Below, in pieces: positions 1 through 11,453 of a stretch of DNA of 64,000 bases. The stretch is from assembly GCA_017848855.1 (NCBI GenBank), contig JAFIHF010000032.1, forward strand, positions 248,001 through 312,000, read 5' to 3'. Both the position numbers and the translations under genes were made by a program. The notes beneath the pieces are model-generated. The model worked only from the letters and a program-made list of their open reading frames with translations. It did not search any database and was not told where the DNA came from. Within the stretch, counting starts at the first letter, position 1. Every line of letters starts with the position of its first letter. Origin of the DNA: Rhodanobacter denitrificans (lineage in GTDB: Bacteria; Pseudomonadota; Gammaproteobacteria; Xanthomonadales; Rhodanobacteraceae).

Positions 1-29
1 GCCTACGTGTGGAAGAAGGGGGCGCTCGA

Positions 30-39
<10 letters not shown>
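1..39 (+). CDS. nuoA: NADH-quinone oxidoreductase subunit A, C-terminal end (partial)
   Basis: The first 13 codons of the window read [12 protein letters not shown] followed by TGA at 37-39. This matches the usual C-terminus of NuoA (...[10 protein letters not shown].), the small membrane subunit of complex I, and it sits directly before nuoB. The rest of the gene lies outside the window. The stop overlaps the nuoB start by 10 nt, as expected for adjacent genes of one operon. The call rests on a short peptide plus position. Confidence 0.8.
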
Positions 40-587
<548 letters not shown>

Positions 588-597
588 GACGTTGCCC

Positions 598-1329
598 ATG
601 ACCGACATGCAAAAGACCTCGCTGGCCGAGCGCCTCGCCGCGCGGTTCGGCGACACGCTGAAGATCAGCGTGGTGCGCAACGAGACCACCGCCGAGCTGG
701 CCGCCGCCGACCTGCTCGCGGTGGCCGCCGCGCTGCGCGACGAACCGGGCTTCCGCTTCGGCGAGCTGATCGACGTGTGCGGCATCGACTACCTCGGTTA
801 CGGCCAGGTCGAATGGGACACCGCCGACGTCACCAGCACCGGCTTCTCGCGCGGCGTGGAAGGCGAGGCGCCGGGCCGCTTCGACTGGGCCGGCCGTCCG
901 CGCGGCGCCAGCCCGCCGCGCCGCTTCGCCGCGGTGATCCACCTGCTCTCGATCGAGCACAACCAGCGCCTGCGCCTGCGCGTGTTCTGCGCCGACGACA
1001 GCCTGCCGCTGGTGCCCTCGGTGACCGGCATCTGGCCGGGCGCGAACTGGTTCGAGCGCGAGGCGTTCGACCTCTACGGCATCGTCTTCGACGGCCACCC
1101 GGACCTGCGCCGCATCCTCACCGACTACGGCTTCGTGGGGCATCCGTTCCGCAAGGATTTCCCGCTGATCGGCAACGTCGAGGTGCGCTACGACGCCGAG
1201 CAGAAGCGCGTGGTGTACGAACCGGTCACCTCCGTGGTGCCGCGCGTGCTGGTGCCGCGCGTGATCCGCGACGACGCCGACCTCGAACAGGCCAAGGCCG
1301 AAGCCGCCGACGACTGGCGCAGGAACTGA
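598..1329 (+). CDS. nuoC: NADH-quinone oxidoreductase subunit C (30 kDa)
   Basis: NuoC is a hydrophilic peripheral-arm subunit of complex I, separate here and not fused to NuoD as in Escherichia coli. The 243-residue protein contains the family signature around [16 protein letters not shown] and [17 protein letters not shown] at 592 is in frame, but ATG at 598 ([13 protein letters not shown]) is preferred. It lies ten bases after the nuoB stop, and nuoD follows after one base. The protein has a short insertion near residue 80 ([14 protein letters not shown]) typical of this lineage's longer NuoC, which is inference from general family length. Confidence 0.96.
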   Translation: MTDMQKTSLAERLAARFGDTLKISVVRNETTAELAAADLLAVAAALRDEPGFRFGELIDVCGIDYLGYGQVEWDTADVTSTGFSRGVEGEAPGRFDWAGRPRGASPPRRFAAVIHLLSIEHNQRLRLRVFCADDSLPLVPSVTGIWPGANWFEREAFDLYGIVFDGHPDLRRILTDYGFVGHPFRKDFPLIGNVEVRYDAEQKRVVYEPVTSVVPRVLVPRVIRDDADLEQAKAEAADDWRRN

Positions 1330-1330
1330 C

Positions 1331-2587
1331 ATGGCGCAGGAAATCCGCAACTACACGATGAACTTCGGCCCGCAGCATCCCGCTGCGCACGGCGTGCTGC
1401 GCCTGGTGCTGGAGATGGACGGCGAAACCATCGTGCGCGCCGACCCGCACGTCGGCCTGCTCCATCGCGGCACCGAGAAGCTGGCCGAGTCCAAGCCGTT
1501 CAACCAGTCGATCGGCTACATGGACCGCCTCGACTACGTGTCGATGATGTGCAACGAGCACGCCTACGTGCGCGCGATCGAGACCCTGATGGGGATCGAG
1601 GCGCCGGAGCGCGCGCAGTACATCCGCACCATGTTCGACGAGATCACCCGCATCCTGAACCACCTGATGTGGATCGGCTCGAACGCGCTCGACCTCGGCG
1701 CGATGGCGGTGTTCCTGTACGCGTTCCGCGAGCGCGAGGAACTGATGGACGTCTACGAGGCGGTGTCGGGCGCGCGCATGCACGCCACCTACTACCGCCC
1801 GGGCGGCGTCTACCGCGACCTGCCGGCGCAGATGTCGCAGTACCGCGAGTCGCCGTGGCACAAGGGCAAGGACCTGAAGCGCCTGAACAGCTGGCGCGAA
1901 GGCTCGATGCTGGACTTCCTCGACGCCTTCACCGACGACTTCCCGAAGAAGGTGGACGAGTACGAGGAACTGCTCACCACCAACCGCATCTGGAAGCAGC
2001 GCACGGTGGGCATCGGCGTGATCTCGCCGGAGCAGGCGCAGGCCTGGGGCATGACCGGCGCGATGATCCGCGGCTCGGGCATCGCCTGGGACCTGCGCAA
2101 GAAGCAGCCCTACGCGAAGTACGCCGAGATGGACTTCGACATCCCGGTCGGCGTCAACGGCGACTGCTACGACCGCTACCTCGTGCGCGTCGAGGAGATG
2201 CGCCAGGCCAACCGCATCATCAAGCAGTGCGTGAAGTGGCTGCGCGCCAACCCCGGCCCGGTGATGGTGGAGAACTACAAGGTCGCCCCGCCGAAGCGTG
2301 AGCGGATGAAGGAGGGCATGGAAGAGCTCATCCACCACTTCAAGCTGTTCAGCGAAGGCTACGGCGTGCCGGCCGGCGAGACCTACTGCGCGGTCGAGGC
2401 GCCGAAGGGCGAGTTCGGCTGCTACCTCGTCTCCGACGGCGCCAACAAGCCGTTCCGCGTGCACCTGCGCGCGCCCGGCTTCGCCCACCTTTCGTCGATC
2501 GACGCCATCGTCAGCGGCCACATGCTGCCCGACGTGGTGGCGATGATCGGCACCTACGACCTCGTGTTTGGCGAGGTGGATCGGTGA
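1331..2587 (+). CDS. nuoD: NADH-quinone oxidoreductase subunit D (49 kDa)
   Basis: NuoD lines the quinone-binding cavity together with NuoB. The 418-residue protein begins [24 protein letters not shown] and carries the [12 protein letters not shown] motif and the C-terminal GxYDxVFGEVDR ending typical of the family. The start is one base past the nuoC stop. The gap to nuoE is 154 bp and holds a palindromic heptamer-repeat element, unlike the otherwise tight spacing of the operon. Confidence 0.98.
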   Translation: MAQEIRNYTMNFGPQHPAAHGVLRLVLEMDGETIVRADPHVGLLHRGTEKLAESKPFNQSIGYMDRLDYVSMMCNEHAYVRAIETLMGIEAPERAQYIRTMFDEITRILNHLMWIGSNALDLGAMAVFLYAFREREELMDVYEAVSGARMHATYYRPGGVYRDLPAQMSQYRESPWHKGKDLKRLNSWREGSMLDFLDAFTDDFPKKVDEYEELLTTNRIWKQRTVGIGVISPEQAQAWGMTGAMIRGSGIAWDLRKKQPYAKYAEMDFDIPVGVNGDCYDRYLVRVEEMRQANRIIKQCVKWLRANPGPVMVENYKVAPPKRERMKEGMEELIHHFKLFSEGYGVPAGETYCAVEAPKGEFGCYLVSDGANKPFRVHLRAPGFAHLSSIDAIVSGHMLPDVVAMIGTYDLVFGEVDR

Positions 2588-2590
2588 AGC

Positions 2591-2731
2591 CGGGACTCGG
2601 GACTCGGGACTCGGGACTCGGCAAGGCGCCGCGAGGCGAGATGCGCGCCGTCAGCAATACGTGTGGATTCGATCTCGGTTTGGCTCGCCTCGGCTTTGGC
2701 CGGGTCCCGAGTCCCGAGTCCCGAGTCCCGG
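2591..2731. repeat. Inverted heptamer-repeat element, copy A (nuoD/nuoE gap)
   Basis: Four tandem copies of GGGACTC (2592-2619) face four tandem copies of its complement GAGTCCC/GTCCCGA (2704-2730) across an 82-bp spacer. The arms could pair into a 28-bp stem. Two more copies with exactly four units per arm occur at 46868-46968 and 47692-47896. The right arm ends CCCGGAG, so the GGAG that serves as Shine-Dalgarno for nuoE (ATG at 2742) partly derives from the element. Function is unknown; it resembles dispersed intergenic repeats of Xanthomonadales. Confidence 0.9.
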
Positions 2732-2741
2732 AGATCAACGA

Positions 2742-3269
2742 ATGAAAGCCACCGGACATTACGAGCAGGTCAAGAACGTCGACCCGATGGTCGTGCTCAG
2801 CGGGCACACCCGCCAGCACATCGACCATTGGCTGACCAAGTTTCCGCCCGACCGCAAGCGCTCGGCGCTGATCCAGGCGCTGTTCGCCGCGCAGGAGCAG
2901 AACGGTGGCTTCCTCACCGACGAGCTGATCGCGGCGGTGGCGAAGTACCTCGGCCTGCCCGCGATCTGGGCCTACGAGGTGGCCAGCTTCTACTCGATGC
3001 TGGAAACCAGGCCGGTGGGCCGCAACAACGTGGCGATCTGCACCAACATCTCGTGCTGGCTGAACGGCGCCGAGGACCTGGTGAAGCACTGCGAGAACAA
3101 GCTCGGCATCAAGCTCGGCGAGAGCACGCCCGACGGCCGCGTGTACCTCAAGAAGGAAGAGGAGTGCATCGCCGCCTGCGTGTACGCGCCGGCGATGACG
3201 GTGAACGGGCATTACCACGAGCGGCTCACCACCGAGAAACTCGATCAGATTCTGGACGGGCTGGAGTAA
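2742..3269 (+). CDS. nuoE: NADH-quinone oxidoreductase subunit E (24 kDa)
   Basis: NuoE has a thioredoxin-like fold and holds the [2Fe-2S] cluster N1a next to the FMN site. The 175-residue protein shows the ligand cysteines in CTNISCW and [12 protein letters not shown] start at ATG 2742 ([12 protein letters not shown]). The open frame extends upstream to 2568, but those codons are the heptamer-repeat element and the end of nuoD, so they are not coding. GGAG at 2730-2733, nine bases before the ATG, is the likely ribosome site. Confidence 0.96.
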   Translation: MKATGHYEQVKNVDPMVVLSGHTRQHIDHWLTKFPPDRKRSALIQALFAAQEQNGGFLTDELIAAVAKYLGLPAIWAYEVASFYSMLETRPVGRNNVAICTNISCWLNGAEDLVKHCENKLGIKLGESTPDGRVYLKKEEECIAACVYAPAMTVNGHYHERLTTEKLDQILDGLE

Positions 3270-3276
3270 GCGCGAG

Positions 3277-4602
3277 ATGGCAAGCACCCACGGTCCGGTC
3301 GGACCCGCACCCCAGGCCCACCAGGTCGTCTACACCACGCTGCATTTCGACAAGCCGTGGGCGATGGCCAGCTACGAGCAGGTCGACGGTTACAAGGCGT
3401 GGCGCAAGATCCTCGCCGAGAAGCCCGATCCGGCGGCGCTGATCGAGGAGATCAAGAAGTCCAGCCTGCGCGGCCGCGGCGGTGCGGGCTTCCCCACCGG
3501 CCTGAAGTGGTCCTTCATGCCGAAGGGCACGATGCAGAAGTACATCCTGTGCAACTCGGACGAATCCGAGCCGGGCACGGCCAAGGACCGCGACATCCTG
3601 CGCTACAACCCGCACGCGGTGATCGAGGGCCTGGCGATCGCCTGCTACTGCACCGGCTCCACCGTGGCCTACAACTACCTGCGCGGCGAGTTCCACCACG
3701 AGCCGTTCGAGCACTTCGAGGAAGCGCTGAAGGAAGCCTACGCGGCGGGCCTGCTGGGCAAAAACGTGCAGGGCACCGGCATCGACGTGGACATCTACGC
3801 GGCGCTGGGCGCCGGCGCCTACATCTGCGGCGAGGAAACCGCGCTGATGGAGTCGCTGGAAGGCAAGAAGGGCTGGCCGCGCTTCAAACCGCCGTTCCCG
3901 GCCAACTTCGGCCTGTACGGCAAGCCCACCACGATCAACAACACCGAGACTTACGCCTCGGTGCCGGCGATCCTGCGCAACGGCGCGGACTGGTTCCTCA
4001 ACCTCGGCAAGCCGAACAACGGCGGCCCGAAGATCTTCTCGGTCTCCGGCCACGTCAACAAGCCCGGCAACTACGAGATCCGCCTCGGCACGCCGTTCGC
4101 GGAACTGCTGGCGATGGCCGGCGGCGTGCGCAACGGGCACAGGATCAAGGCGGTGATCCCGGGCGGCTCCTCGATGCCGGTGCTGCCGGGCGAGGTGATG
4201 ATGGGCCTCACCATGGACTACGACGCGATCCAGAAGGCCGGCTCCGGCCTCGGCTCGGGCGCGGTGATCGTGATGGACGAGACCACCTGCATGGTCAAGG
4301 CCTGCGAGCGCATCAGCCAGTTCTACCACATGGAATCCTGCGGCCAGTGCACGCCCTGCCGCGAGGGCACCGGCTGGATGCACCGCGTGCTCACCCGCAT
4401 CGTGGCGGGCAAGGGCACGCCGGACGACCTGCACCGCCTGAAGGCGGTGGCCGGCCAGATCGAGGGCCACACCATCTGCGCGTTCGGCGAAGCCGCGGCG
4501 TGGCCGGTGCAGGGCTTCCTGCGCCAGTACTGGAACGAATTCGAATACTACGTCGAGCACGGCCGCTCCATGGTCGACGACAAGCTTGGAGCCGCGGCAT
4601 GA
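3277..4602 (+). CDS. nuoF: NADH-quinone oxidoreductase subunit F (51 kDa, NADH/FMN binding)
   Basis: NuoF is the entry point of electrons: it binds NADH and FMN and carries [4Fe-4S] cluster N3. The 441-residue protein has the FMN/NADH glycine-rich motif [13 protein letters not shown], the [19 protein letters not shown] stretch and the cluster motif [12 protein letters not shown] with its fourth cysteine in [12 protein letters not shown] at 3277 lies seven bases after the nuoE stop. Its stop overlaps the nuoG start (ATGA), which suggests translational coupling. Confidence 0.98.
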   Translation: MASTHGPVGPAPQAHQVVYTTLHFDKPWAMASYEQVDGYKAWRKILAEKPDPAALIEEIKKSSLRGRGGAGFPTGLKWSFMPKGTMQKYILCNSDESEPGTAKDRDILRYNPHAVIEGLAIACYCTGSTVAYNYLRGEFHHEPFEHFEEALKEAYAAGLLGKNVQGTGIDVDIYAALGAGAYICGEETALMESLEGKKGWPRFKPPFPANFGLYGKPTTINNTETYASVPAILRNGADWFLNLGKPNNGGPKIFSVSGHVNKPGNYEIRLGTPFAELLAMAGGVRNGHRIKAVIPGGSSMPVLPGEVMMGLTMDYDAIQKAGSGLGSGAVIVMDETTCMVKACERISQFYHMESCGQCTPCREGTGWMHRVLTRIVAGKGTPDDLHRLKAVAGQIEGHTICAFGEAAAWPVQGFLRQYWNEFEYYVEHGRSMVDDKLGAAA

Positions 4603-6926
4603 GTGCCCAGCCGACCCCGAACACCGCGCCGAACCTCGTCAACATCGAGGTCGACGGCAAGCCGATCCAGGTGCCCAAGGGCGCCATGATCATCGAGGCC
4701 ACCGACAAGGCCGGCATCCCGGTGCCGCGCTTCTGCTACCACCGCAAGCTGCCGATCGCGGCGAGCTGCCGCCAGTGCCTGGTCGAGGTGGAGATGGGCG
4801 GCCGGCCGATGCCCAAGCCGCAGCCGGCCTGCGCCACCCCGGTGGCCGAAGGCATGAAGGTGCAGACGCGCTCGGAGAAGGCGCTGCACTGGCAGCGCGA
4901 CGTGATGGAGTTCCTGCTGATCAACCATCCGCTGGACTGCCCGATCTGCGACCAGGGCGGCGAGTGCGAGCTGCAGGACCTGGCGCTGGGCTACGGCCGC
5001 AGCGTGTCGCGCTTCACCGAGCGCAAGCGCACCGTGGCCGACGAGAACATCGGGCCGCTGGTGGCCACCGAGATGACGCGCTGCATCCACTGCACGCGCT
5101 GCGTGCGCTTCATCAGCGAGATCGCCGGCACCTACGAGTTCGGCGACATGGACCGCGGCGACCGCCACGTGATCGGCACCTACATCGGCAAGAACGTCGA
5201 GAGCGAGCTGTCGGGCAACATCATCGACGTCTGCCCGGTGGGCGCGCTCACCAACAAGCCGTTCCAATTCCAGGCGCGTGCCTGGGAGCTGGTCGCCAAG
5301 CCCTCGATCGCCTACCACGATGCGCTCGGCGCGAACCTGTGGCTGCACACCCGCCGCGGCGAGGTGCTGCGCACGGTGCCGCGCGACAACGAGGCGGTGA
5401 ACGAGTGCTGGCTGTCCGACCGCGACCGCTACAGCCACCAGGGCATGTACGCGGCCGACCGCGTCAGGCAGCCGGAAGTGAAGCGCAACGGCAGCTGGCA
5501 GCCGACCACCTGGGAAGATGCCCTGTCCGTCGCCGCCGAGGCGCTGAAGAGCGTGCCGGGCAGCGAGCTGGGCATGCTGCTGCACCCGGCCACCACCAAC
5601 GAGGAGGCCGACCTGCTGCTGCGCCTCGCGCGCGGCCTGGGCAGCGCCCACGTCGACCACCGCCTGCGCCAGCTCGACTTCGCCGACCACGCCGTGGCCA
5701 GCATGTTCGGCACCCCGGTGGAGGAAGTGCAGCAGGTGCAGGCCGCGCTGCTGGTCGGCTCCGACCTGCGCCGCGAGATGCCGCTGCTCAACCATCGCCT
5801 GCACCAGGCGACCAAGCGCGGCGCAAAGGTCTACGCGGTCAACCCGGCCGCGTTCGATTTCAACTTCGACCTGGCCGGCGCCAGCATCGTGCCGCCGCAG
5901 GGCATGGTCGGCGCGCTGCTCGCGCTCGCCCGCGCCGCGGTGGCCGAAGGCGCCGCCGCGCCGGCCGCGCTGGCGGAGGCGATCAACGGCGCCGCGAGCG
6001 GGCAGGGCGACCACGCCACGATCGCCGCGCTGAAGGCCGGCAAGGCCGTGGTGATCCTGGGCGAAGCCGCCGCCACTCATCCCGAGGCCTCGTGGCTGCG
6101 CGCGCTCGCCCGCTTCGTCGCCAGCGCCACCGGCGCCGGCTACGACGAGCTGCCGGTGGGCGCGAACGCGATCGGCCTCGGCCAGATCGGCGCCGTGCCG
6201 GGCAACGGCGGGCTGGACGCGCAGGCGATGCTGGCGCAGCCGCGCAAGGGCTACGTGCTGTACGGCGTGGAGCCGCCGCACGACTTCGCCGACGGCGCGC
6301 AGGCACTGGCCGCGCTGCGCGGCGCGCAGCAGGTGGTGGCGTTCAGCGCGTTCGCCAGCCCCGCGCTGCGCGAAGTGGCGAACGTGATCCTGCCGATCGC
6401 GCTGCTGCCGGAAACCGACGGCACCTTGGTCAACGTGGACGGCCTTGCGCAGAGCGTGCAGGCCGGCGCGAAGGCGCCGGGCGAAGCGCGCCCGGGCTGG
6501 AAGGTGCTGCGCGCGCTGGGCGGCGCGATGCGCCTCGCCGGCTTCGAGTTCGACGACCTCGCCGGGCTGCGCGACGGCATCGTGGCGCGCGGCGCCGCGG
6601 CGCGCGACGCGCTGGCCGCGCGCAAGCCGGCCGCGGGCCTCGTCCGCCTCGCCACCTGGCCGATCTACCGCAGCGACGCGGTGCTGCGCCGGGCCACGGC
6701 GCTGAACGCGCATCCGCTGAACCGGGCGCCGGCCGCACGCCTCAACGCGGCCGAGGCCGCGCGGCTGAGCCTGGCCGATGGCGCGCCGGTGCGCGTCGCC
6801 GGCACGACGCTGCCGCTGCTGGTCGATCCCGCCGTGCCGGACGGCGCGGTGTGGATCGAGGCCGCACAGGACATCACTGCCACGCTGCCGCCTTACGGTG
6901 CGGCCATCACCCTGGGCAAGGCATAA
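4599..6926 (+). CDS. nuoG: NADH-quinone oxidoreductase subunit G (75 kDa)
   Basis: NuoG carries several Fe-S clusters that pass electrons from NuoF toward NuoI and NuoB. The 775-residue protein begins with a ferredoxin-like domain (Cys46, Cys57, Cys60, Cys78), then the [14 protein letters not shown] cluster motif near residue 110 and the [10 protein letters not shown] motif. It ends in a molybdopterin-oxidoreductase-like domain of reduced sequence constraint and rich in alanine. The start ATG (4599) overlaps the nuoF stop. A much longer open frame in another register over nuoF is an artefact of GC bias. Confidence 0.97.
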   Translation: MSAQPTPNTAPNLVNIEVDGKPIQVPKGAMIIEATDKAGIPVPRFCYHRKLPIAASCRQCLVEVEMGGRPMPKPQPACATPVAEGMKVQTRSEKALHWQRDVMEFLLINHPLDCPICDQGGECELQDLALGYGRSVSRFTERKRTVADENIGPLVATEMTRCIHCTRCVRFISEIAGTYEFGDMDRGDRHVIGTYIGKNVESELSGNIIDVCPVGALTNKPFQFQARAWELVAKPSIAYHDALGANLWLHTRRGEVLRTVPRDNEAVNECWLSDRDRYSHQGMYAADRVRQPEVKRNGSWQPTTWEDALSVAAEALKSVPGSELGMLLHPATTNEEADLLLRLARGLGSAHVDHRLRQLDFADHAVASMFGTPVEEVQQVQAALLVGSDLRREMPLLNHRLHQATKRGAKVYAVNPAAFDFNFDLAGASIVPPQGMVGALLALARAAVAEGAAAPAALAEAINGAASGQGDHATIAALKAGKAVVILGEAAATHPEASWLRALARFVASATGAGYDELPVGANAIGLGQIGAVPGNGGLDAQAMLAQPRKGYVLYGVEPPHDFADGAQALAALRGAQQVVAFSAFASPALREVANVILPIALLPETDGTLVNVDGLAQSVQAGAKAPGEARPGWKVLRALGGAMRLAGFEFDDLAGLRDGIVARGAAARDALAARKPAAGLVRLATWPIYRSDAVLRRATALNAHPLNRAPAARLNAAEAARLSLADGAPVRVAGTTLPLLVDPAVPDGAVWIEAAQDITATLPPYGAAITLGKA

Positions 6927-6931
6927 GCATC

Positions 6932-7948
6932 ATGGCTGATCAACTCATCAACCAGCTCGTCTGGCCGATCATCTACATCCTGTGCGTCGTGCTGCCGCTG
7001 GTGATCGCGGTGGCGATGTTCGTGTACTGGGAGCGCAAGGTCATCGGCTGGATGCATGTGCGCATGGGGCCGAACAAGATCGGCCCGCTCGGCCTGCTGC
7101 AGGCCTTCGCCGACGTGGTGAAGCTGCTGATCAAGGAAGTGGTGCTGCCGAGCAAGGCAAACCGCGTGCTGTACTACCTCGCGCCGCTGCTGGCGCTGGT
7201 CCCGGCGCTGGCGGCGTGGGCGGTGATCCCGTTCGGCACCAAGCTGGTGCTGTCGAACGCGAACGCGGGCCTGCTGTATCTGCTGGCGATGACCTCGCTG
7301 GGCGTGTACGGCATCATCCTCGCCGGCTGGGCCTCGAACTCGCGCTACGCGCTGCTCGGCGCGATGCGCTCGGCGGCGCAGGTGATCTCCTACGAGCTGG
7401 CGATGGGCCTGTGCCTGGTCTGCGTGCTGGTGCTGGCCGGCTCGCTGAACCTCACCGACATCGTCAACGCGCAGGCCGGCGGCAAGGGTATCTTCAGCTG
7501 GTTCATGTGGCCGCTGCTGCCGGTGTTCGTCATCTACTTCATCTCCGGCGTGGCCGAGACCAACCGCGCGCCGTTCGACGTGGCCGAAGGCGAGTCGGAA
7601 ATCGTGGCCGGCTTCCACGTGGAGTATTCCGGCTCGGCGTTCGCGCTGTTCTTCCTGGCCGAGTACGCGAACATGATCCTGGTGAGCTTCCTCGCCTCGA
7701 TCCTGTTCATGGGCGGCTGGCTCAGCCCGTTCCCGGAGAGCTGGGGCTGGATCGGCCACGGCGGCTTCATCTGGCTGTTCGCCAAAGCCTTCGCCTTCGC
7801 GTTCCTGTTCCTGTGGTTCCGCGCCACCTTCCCGCGCTACCGCTACGACCAGATCATGCGGCTGGGCTGGAAGGTGTTCATTCCGATCGCGATCGTCTGG
7901 GTGCTGGTGGCCGGTTGCATGAAGTTCTACGGCATCGCGGGGGTCTGA
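6932..7948 (+). CDS. nuoH: NADH-quinone oxidoreductase subunit H
   Basis: NuoH is the membrane subunit that joins the peripheral arm and forms part of the quinone channel. The 338-residue, multi-spanning protein has the family motifs [20 protein letters not shown] near the N-terminus and [20 protein letters not shown] in the loop facing the quinone site. ATG at 6932 (MADQLINQL) follows the nuoG stop by five bases. Length is normal for the family. Confidence 0.98.
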   Translation: MADQLINQLVWPIIYILCVVLPLVIAVAMFVYWERKVIGWMHVRMGPNKIGPLGLLQAFADVVKLLIKEVVLPSKANRVLYYLAPLLALVPALAAWAVIPFGTKLVLSNANAGLLYLLAMTSLGVYGIILAGWASNSRYALLGAMRSAAQVISYELAMGLCLVCVLVLAGSLNLTDIVNAQAGGKGIFSWFMWPLLPVFVIYFISGVAETNRAPFDVAEGESEIVAGFHVEYSGSAFALFFLAEYANMILVSFLASILFMGGWLSPFPESWGWIGHGGFIWLFAKAFAFAFLFLWFRATFPRYRYDQIMRLGWKVFIPIAIVWVLVAGCMKFYGIAGV

Positions 7949-7955
7949 GGTTCCG

Positions 7956-8447
7956 ATGAAACGCGTAACCAGTTATTTCAACAGCCTGCTGCTGATCGAG
8001 CTGTTCCAGGGCATGGGCCTGACCTGGCGCTACCTGTTCAGCCCGAAGTACACGATGCGCTACCCGATGGAGCACATCCCCAAGTCGAACCGCTTCCGCG
8101 GCCTGCACGCGCTGCGCCGCTACGCGAACGGCGAGGAGCGCTGCATCGCCTGCAAGCTGTGCGAGGCGGTGTGCCCGGCGCTGGCGATCACCATCGACTC
8201 GGCGCCGCGCGAGAGCGACGGCCAGCGCCGCACCACGCGCTACGACATCGACCTGTTCAAGTGCATCTTCTGCGGCTTCTGCGAGGAGAGCTGCCCGGTG
8301 GACTCGATCGTCGAGACGCACGTGCACGAATACCACTTCGAGCACCGCGGCGAGAACGTGGTCACCAAGCCGCAGCTGCTCGCCATCGGCGACCGCTTCG
8401 AGGCGGAGATCGCCGCCGCCCGTGCGCAAGACGCGGCCTATCGCTGA
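7956..8447 (+). CDS. nuoI: NADH-quinone oxidoreductase subunit I (2x[4Fe-4S])
   Basis: NuoI carries clusters N6a and N6b between NuoG and NuoB. The 163-residue protein contains two classic ferredoxin motifs, [12 protein letters not shown] and [12 protein letters not shown]. The start ATG at 7956 ([21 protein letters not shown]) includes the N-terminal amphipathic segment normally present in this subunit. The gene is seven bases after nuoH and twelve bases before nuoJ. Confidence 0.98.
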   Translation: MKRVTSYFNSLLLIELFQGMGLTWRYLFSPKYTMRYPMEHIPKSNRFRGLHALRRYANGEERCIACKLCEAVCPALAITIDSAPRESDGQRRTTRYDIDLFKCIFCGFCEESCPVDSIVETHVHEYHFEHRGENVVTKPQLLAIGDRFEAEIAAARAQDAAYR

Positions 8448-8459
8448 GGACGGAACATC

Positions 8460-9104
8460 ATGATCGATCCGAACCTGTTCCAACTCGTCTGTTTCTATGC
8501 CTTTGCCGCCGTCACCGTGGCCGCCGCGCTGGCGGTGATCAGTCTGCGCAACTCGGTGCACGCGGCGCTGGCGCTGGTGCTGACCTTCTTCAGCGCGGCC
8601 TGCATCTGGATGCTGGCCGAGGCCGAGTTCCTCGCCATCGCGCTGATCGTGGTCTACGTCGGCGCGGTGATGGTGCTGTTCCTGTTCGTGGTGATGATGC
8701 TGGACATCGACCAGGAGAAGCTGCGCGAGGGCTTCGTGAAGTTCCTGCCGGTGGGCGTGGTGGTGGCCGTGGTGATGCTGGTGGAGATGCTGGCGCTGAT
8801 CGGCGTGCGCGTGATGCATGCGCAGACGATGGGCCCGAACCCGGCCGGCGATTCCAACACCGCATGGCTGGGCAAGGCGCTGTACACGCAGTACCTGCTG
8901 CCGTTCGAGGTCGCCGCGCTGATCCTCACCGTGGGCGTGATCGCCGCGGTGGCGCTGACCTTGCGCCATCGCACCGGCGTGAAGCGCCAGCAGGCCAGCG
9001 AGCAGGTGGCGATCAACCCGCGCGACCGCGTGCGCGTGGTGAAGATGGCGGCCGAGCGTCCCGTCGAAGTCCGCCCCGCGCCGGCCGAGGAGGTCCAGCC
9101 ATGA
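8460..9104 (+). CDS. nuoJ: NADH-quinone oxidoreductase subunit J
   Basis: NuoJ is a membrane-arm subunit (ND6 homologue). The 214-residue protein has four to five hydrophobic spans, including the conserved [20 protein letters not shown] stretch in the third helix, which contains the pi-bulge region of the family. The C-terminal ~40 residues are hydrophilic ([19 protein letters not shown]). Its stop overlaps the nuoK start (ATGA). Confidence 0.97.
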   Translation: MIDPNLFQLVCFYAFAAVTVAAALAVISLRNSVHAALALVLTFFSAACIWMLAEAEFLAIALIVVYVGAVMVLFLFVVMMLDIDQEKLREGFVKFLPVGVVVAVVMLVEMLALIGVRVMHAQTMGPNPAGDSNTAWLGKALYTQYLLPFEVAALILTVGVIAAVALTLRHRTGVKRQQASEQVAINPRDRVRVVKMAAERPVEVRPAPAEEVQP

Positions 9105-9406
9105 TTACCCTTTCGCACTTCATCGTGCTCGGCGCGATCCTGTTCTGCATCGCCGTCGCCGGCCTGTTCATCAACCGCAAGAACGTGATCGTGCTCTTGA
9201 TGGCGATCGAGCTGATGCTGCTGGCGGTGAACATCAACTTCGTGGCGTTCTCCCGCTTCGGCCACGACGTGGCGGGGCAGGTGTTCGTGTTCTTCATCCT
9301 CACCGTGGCCGCGGCGGAATCCGCGATCGGCCTGGCGATCGTGGTGCTGCTGTTCCGCAACCGCAGCACGGTCAACGTCGCCGAAATCGACAGCATGAAG
9401 GGTTGA
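9101..9406 (+). CDS. nuoK: NADH-quinone oxidoreductase subunit K
   Basis: NuoK (ND4L homologue) is a three-helix proton-channel subunit. The 101-residue protein has the family motif [18 protein letters not shown] with the conserved glutamate in helix II, and a second acidic residue in [22 protein letters not shown] at 9101 overlaps the nuoJ stop by four bases. Confidence 0.98.
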   Translation: MITLSHFIVLGAILFCIAVAGLFINRKNVIVLLMAIELMLLAVNINFVAFSRFGHDVAGQVFVFFILTVAAAESAIGLAIVVLLFRNRSTVNVAEIDSMKG

Positions 9407-9410
9407 TCCA

Positions 9411-11453
9411 ATGCCGCTTTCGACATCCATCCTGCTGACGATCGCGCTCGCGCCGCTGGTGGGCTGCCTGCTGGCCGGTTTCCTCGGCAAGCAGATCGGC
9501 CGCGCCGGCGCGCACAGCGTCACCATCCTGGGCCTGCTGGTTTCCTGCGCCCTGTCGTTCTACGTGCTGTACCAGCTGGTCTGGGGCGGCGCGCCGAATT
9601 ACGACCAGAACATCTACACCTGGTTCGAGATCGGCAAGTTCAACGCCAGCGTGGGCTTCATGGTCGACCGGCTCACCGCGATGATGATGGTGGTGGTCAC
9701 CTTCGTGTCGCTGCTGGTGCATGTCTACACCATCGGCTACATGCACGACGACCCGGGCTACACGCGCTTCTTCAGCTACATCTCGCTGTTCACCTTCTCC
9801 ATGCTGATGCTGGTGATGGCGAACAACTTCATGCAGCTGTTCTTCGGCTGGGAGGCGGTGGGCCTGGTGTCCTACCTGTTGATCGGCTTCTGGTACAAGC
9901 GGCCGACCGCGATCTTCGCGAACCTCAAGGCCTTCCTGGTCAACCGCGTGGGCGACTTCGGCTTCCTGCTGGGTATCGCCGCGGTGCTGTATTTCCTCGG
10001 CACGCTGGACTACGCCAGCGCGTTCGCCGCGGCGCCGAGCCTGGTCGGCAAGACGCTGGCGATCACCCAGGCCACGCAGTGGGATGCGGCCACGGTGATC
10101 TGCATCCTGCTGTTCGTCGGCGCGATGGGCAAGAGCGCCCAGGTGCCGCTGCACGTGTGGCTGCCCGACTCGATGGAAGGCCCCACCCCGATCTCCGCGC
10201 TGATCCACGCGGCGACGATGGTGACCGCTGGCATCTTCATGGTGGCGCGCATGTCGCCGCTGTTCGAGCTGTCGCAGGGCGCGCTCAGCTTCGTGATGGT
10301 GATCGGCGCCACCGGTGCGCTGTTCACCGGCCTGATCGGCATCGTGCAGAACGACATCAAGCGCGTGATCGCGTATTCCACGCTGTCGCAGCTGGGCTAC
10401 ATGACGGTGGCGCTGGGCGTGTCGGCCTATGCCGGCGCGGTGTTCCACCTGATGACCCACGCGTTCTTCAAGGCGCTGCTGTTCCTGGGCGCCGGCTCGG
10501 TGATCATCGCGATGCACCACGAGCAGGACATGCGCTACATGGGCGGCCTGCGCAAGTACATGCCGGTCACCTGGATCACGATGTGGATCGGCTCGCTGGC
10601 GCTGGTGGCGATCCCGTTCACCTCGGGCTTCTACTCGAAGGACGCGATCATCGAGGCGGTGGGCGAGTCGCACCGCTGGGGTGCGGGCTACGCCTACTTC
10701 TGCGTGCTGGCCGGCGCCTTCGTCACCGCCACCTACACGTTCCGCCAGATGTACCTGACCTTCCACGGCAAGGAGCGCTTCACCGTGGTGCACAACCACG
10801 GCCACCATGCCGAGCACATCGACGACCACGGCCACCACGAGCAGGGCATCATGCACGAGACGCCGAAGGAGTCGCCGTGGGTGGTGACGCTGCCGCTGGT
10901 GCTGCTGGCGATCCCGTCGCTGCTGGTGGGCTTCTTCACGGTGCAGCCGATGCTGTTCGACGGCTGGTTCGGTCCGGCGATCCACGTGGACGAGGCGAAC
11001 AACGTGCTGGGCGAGATGGCGCACGGCTTCCAAGGCGCGGCGGCGATGGCGCTGCACGGCTTCTGGAGCCTGCCGTTCGGCCTCGTGGTGCTGGCCTTCG
11101 CGATCACCACCTGGATCTACCTGTTCAACCCGACCGTGGCCGACAAGATCAAGAACGCGCTGAACCCGCTGTACCAGGCGCTCAACCACAAGTACTGGTT
11201 CGACGCGGTGTACTACGTGCTGTTCGCCCGCGGCAGCGTGGCGCTGGGCCGCCTGTTCTGGCGCGGCAGCGAGGCGGCGGTGATCGACGGCGTGATGGTC
11301 GACGGCACCACCGCGATGACCCGGCGCGTCGCCGCCGGCATGCGCCGGCTGCAGACCGGTTATCTCTATCAGTACGCCTTCGCGATGATCCTCGGCCTGA
11401 TCCTGCTGCTTGGCGGCTACTGGCTGTTCGGGCCGGCACTGGCTGCGCAATGA
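9411..11453 (+). CDS. nuoL: NADH-quinone oxidoreductase subunit L (antiporter-like)
   Basis: NuoL is the distal antiporter-like proton pump of complex I. The 680-residue protein has the core signature around GKSAQVPLHVWLPDSMEGPTP with HAATMVTAG following, and a long C-terminal lateral helix region. A cytoplasmic or periplasmic loop at about residues 459-483 is very rich in histidine (HNHGHH, HIDDHGHH). The stop TGA at 11451-11453 is immediately followed by the terminal repeat of a MITE-like element, so the stop lies at the insertion junction. nuoM therefore starts 282 bp later, not a few bases later. Confidence 0.97.
   Translation: MPLSTSILLTIALAPLVGCLLAGFLGKQIGRAGAHSVTILGLLVSCALSFYVLYQLVWGGAPNYDQNIYTWFEIGKFNASVGFMVDRLTAMMMVVVTFVSLLVHVYTIGYMHDDPGYTRFFSYISLFTFSMLMLVMANNFMQLFFGWEAVGLVSYLLIGFWYKRPTAIFANLKAFLVNRVGDFGFLLGIAAVLYFLGTLDYASAFAAAPSLVGKTLAITQATQWDAATVICILLFVGAMGKSAQVPLHVWLPDSMEGPTPISALIHAATMVTAGIFMVARMSPLFELSQGALSFVMVIGATGALFTGLIGIVQNDIKRVIAYSTLSQLGYMTVALGVSAYAGAVFHLMTHAFFKALLFLGAGSVIIAMHHEQDMRYMGGLRKYMPVTWITMWIGSLALVAIPFTSGFYSKDAIIEAVGESHRWGAGYAYFCVLAGAFVTATYTFRQMYLTFHGKERFTVVHNHGHHAEHIDDHGHHEQGIMHETPKESPWVVTLPLVLLAIPSLLVGFFTVQPMLFDGWFGPAIHVDEANNVLGEMAHGFQGAAAMALHGFWSLPFGLVVLAFAITTWIYLFNPTVADKIKNALNPLYQALNHKYWFDAVYYVLFARGSVALGRLFWRGSEAAVIDGVMVDGTTAMTRRVAAGMRRLQTGYLYQYAFAMILGLILLLGGYWLFGPALAAQ

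Noticed and set aside
2591..2731. Direct tandem repeats as a CRISPR or simple slippage tract
   Set aside because: The unit is 7 bp and is organised as two facing arrays with constant unit number, unlike CRISPR or a single microsatellite.
3357..6926. A 1189-codon plus-strand frame covering nuoF and nuoG
   Set aside because: Its first third is an out-of-register reading of nuoF; the real nuoG starts at 4599 with the ATGA overlap.
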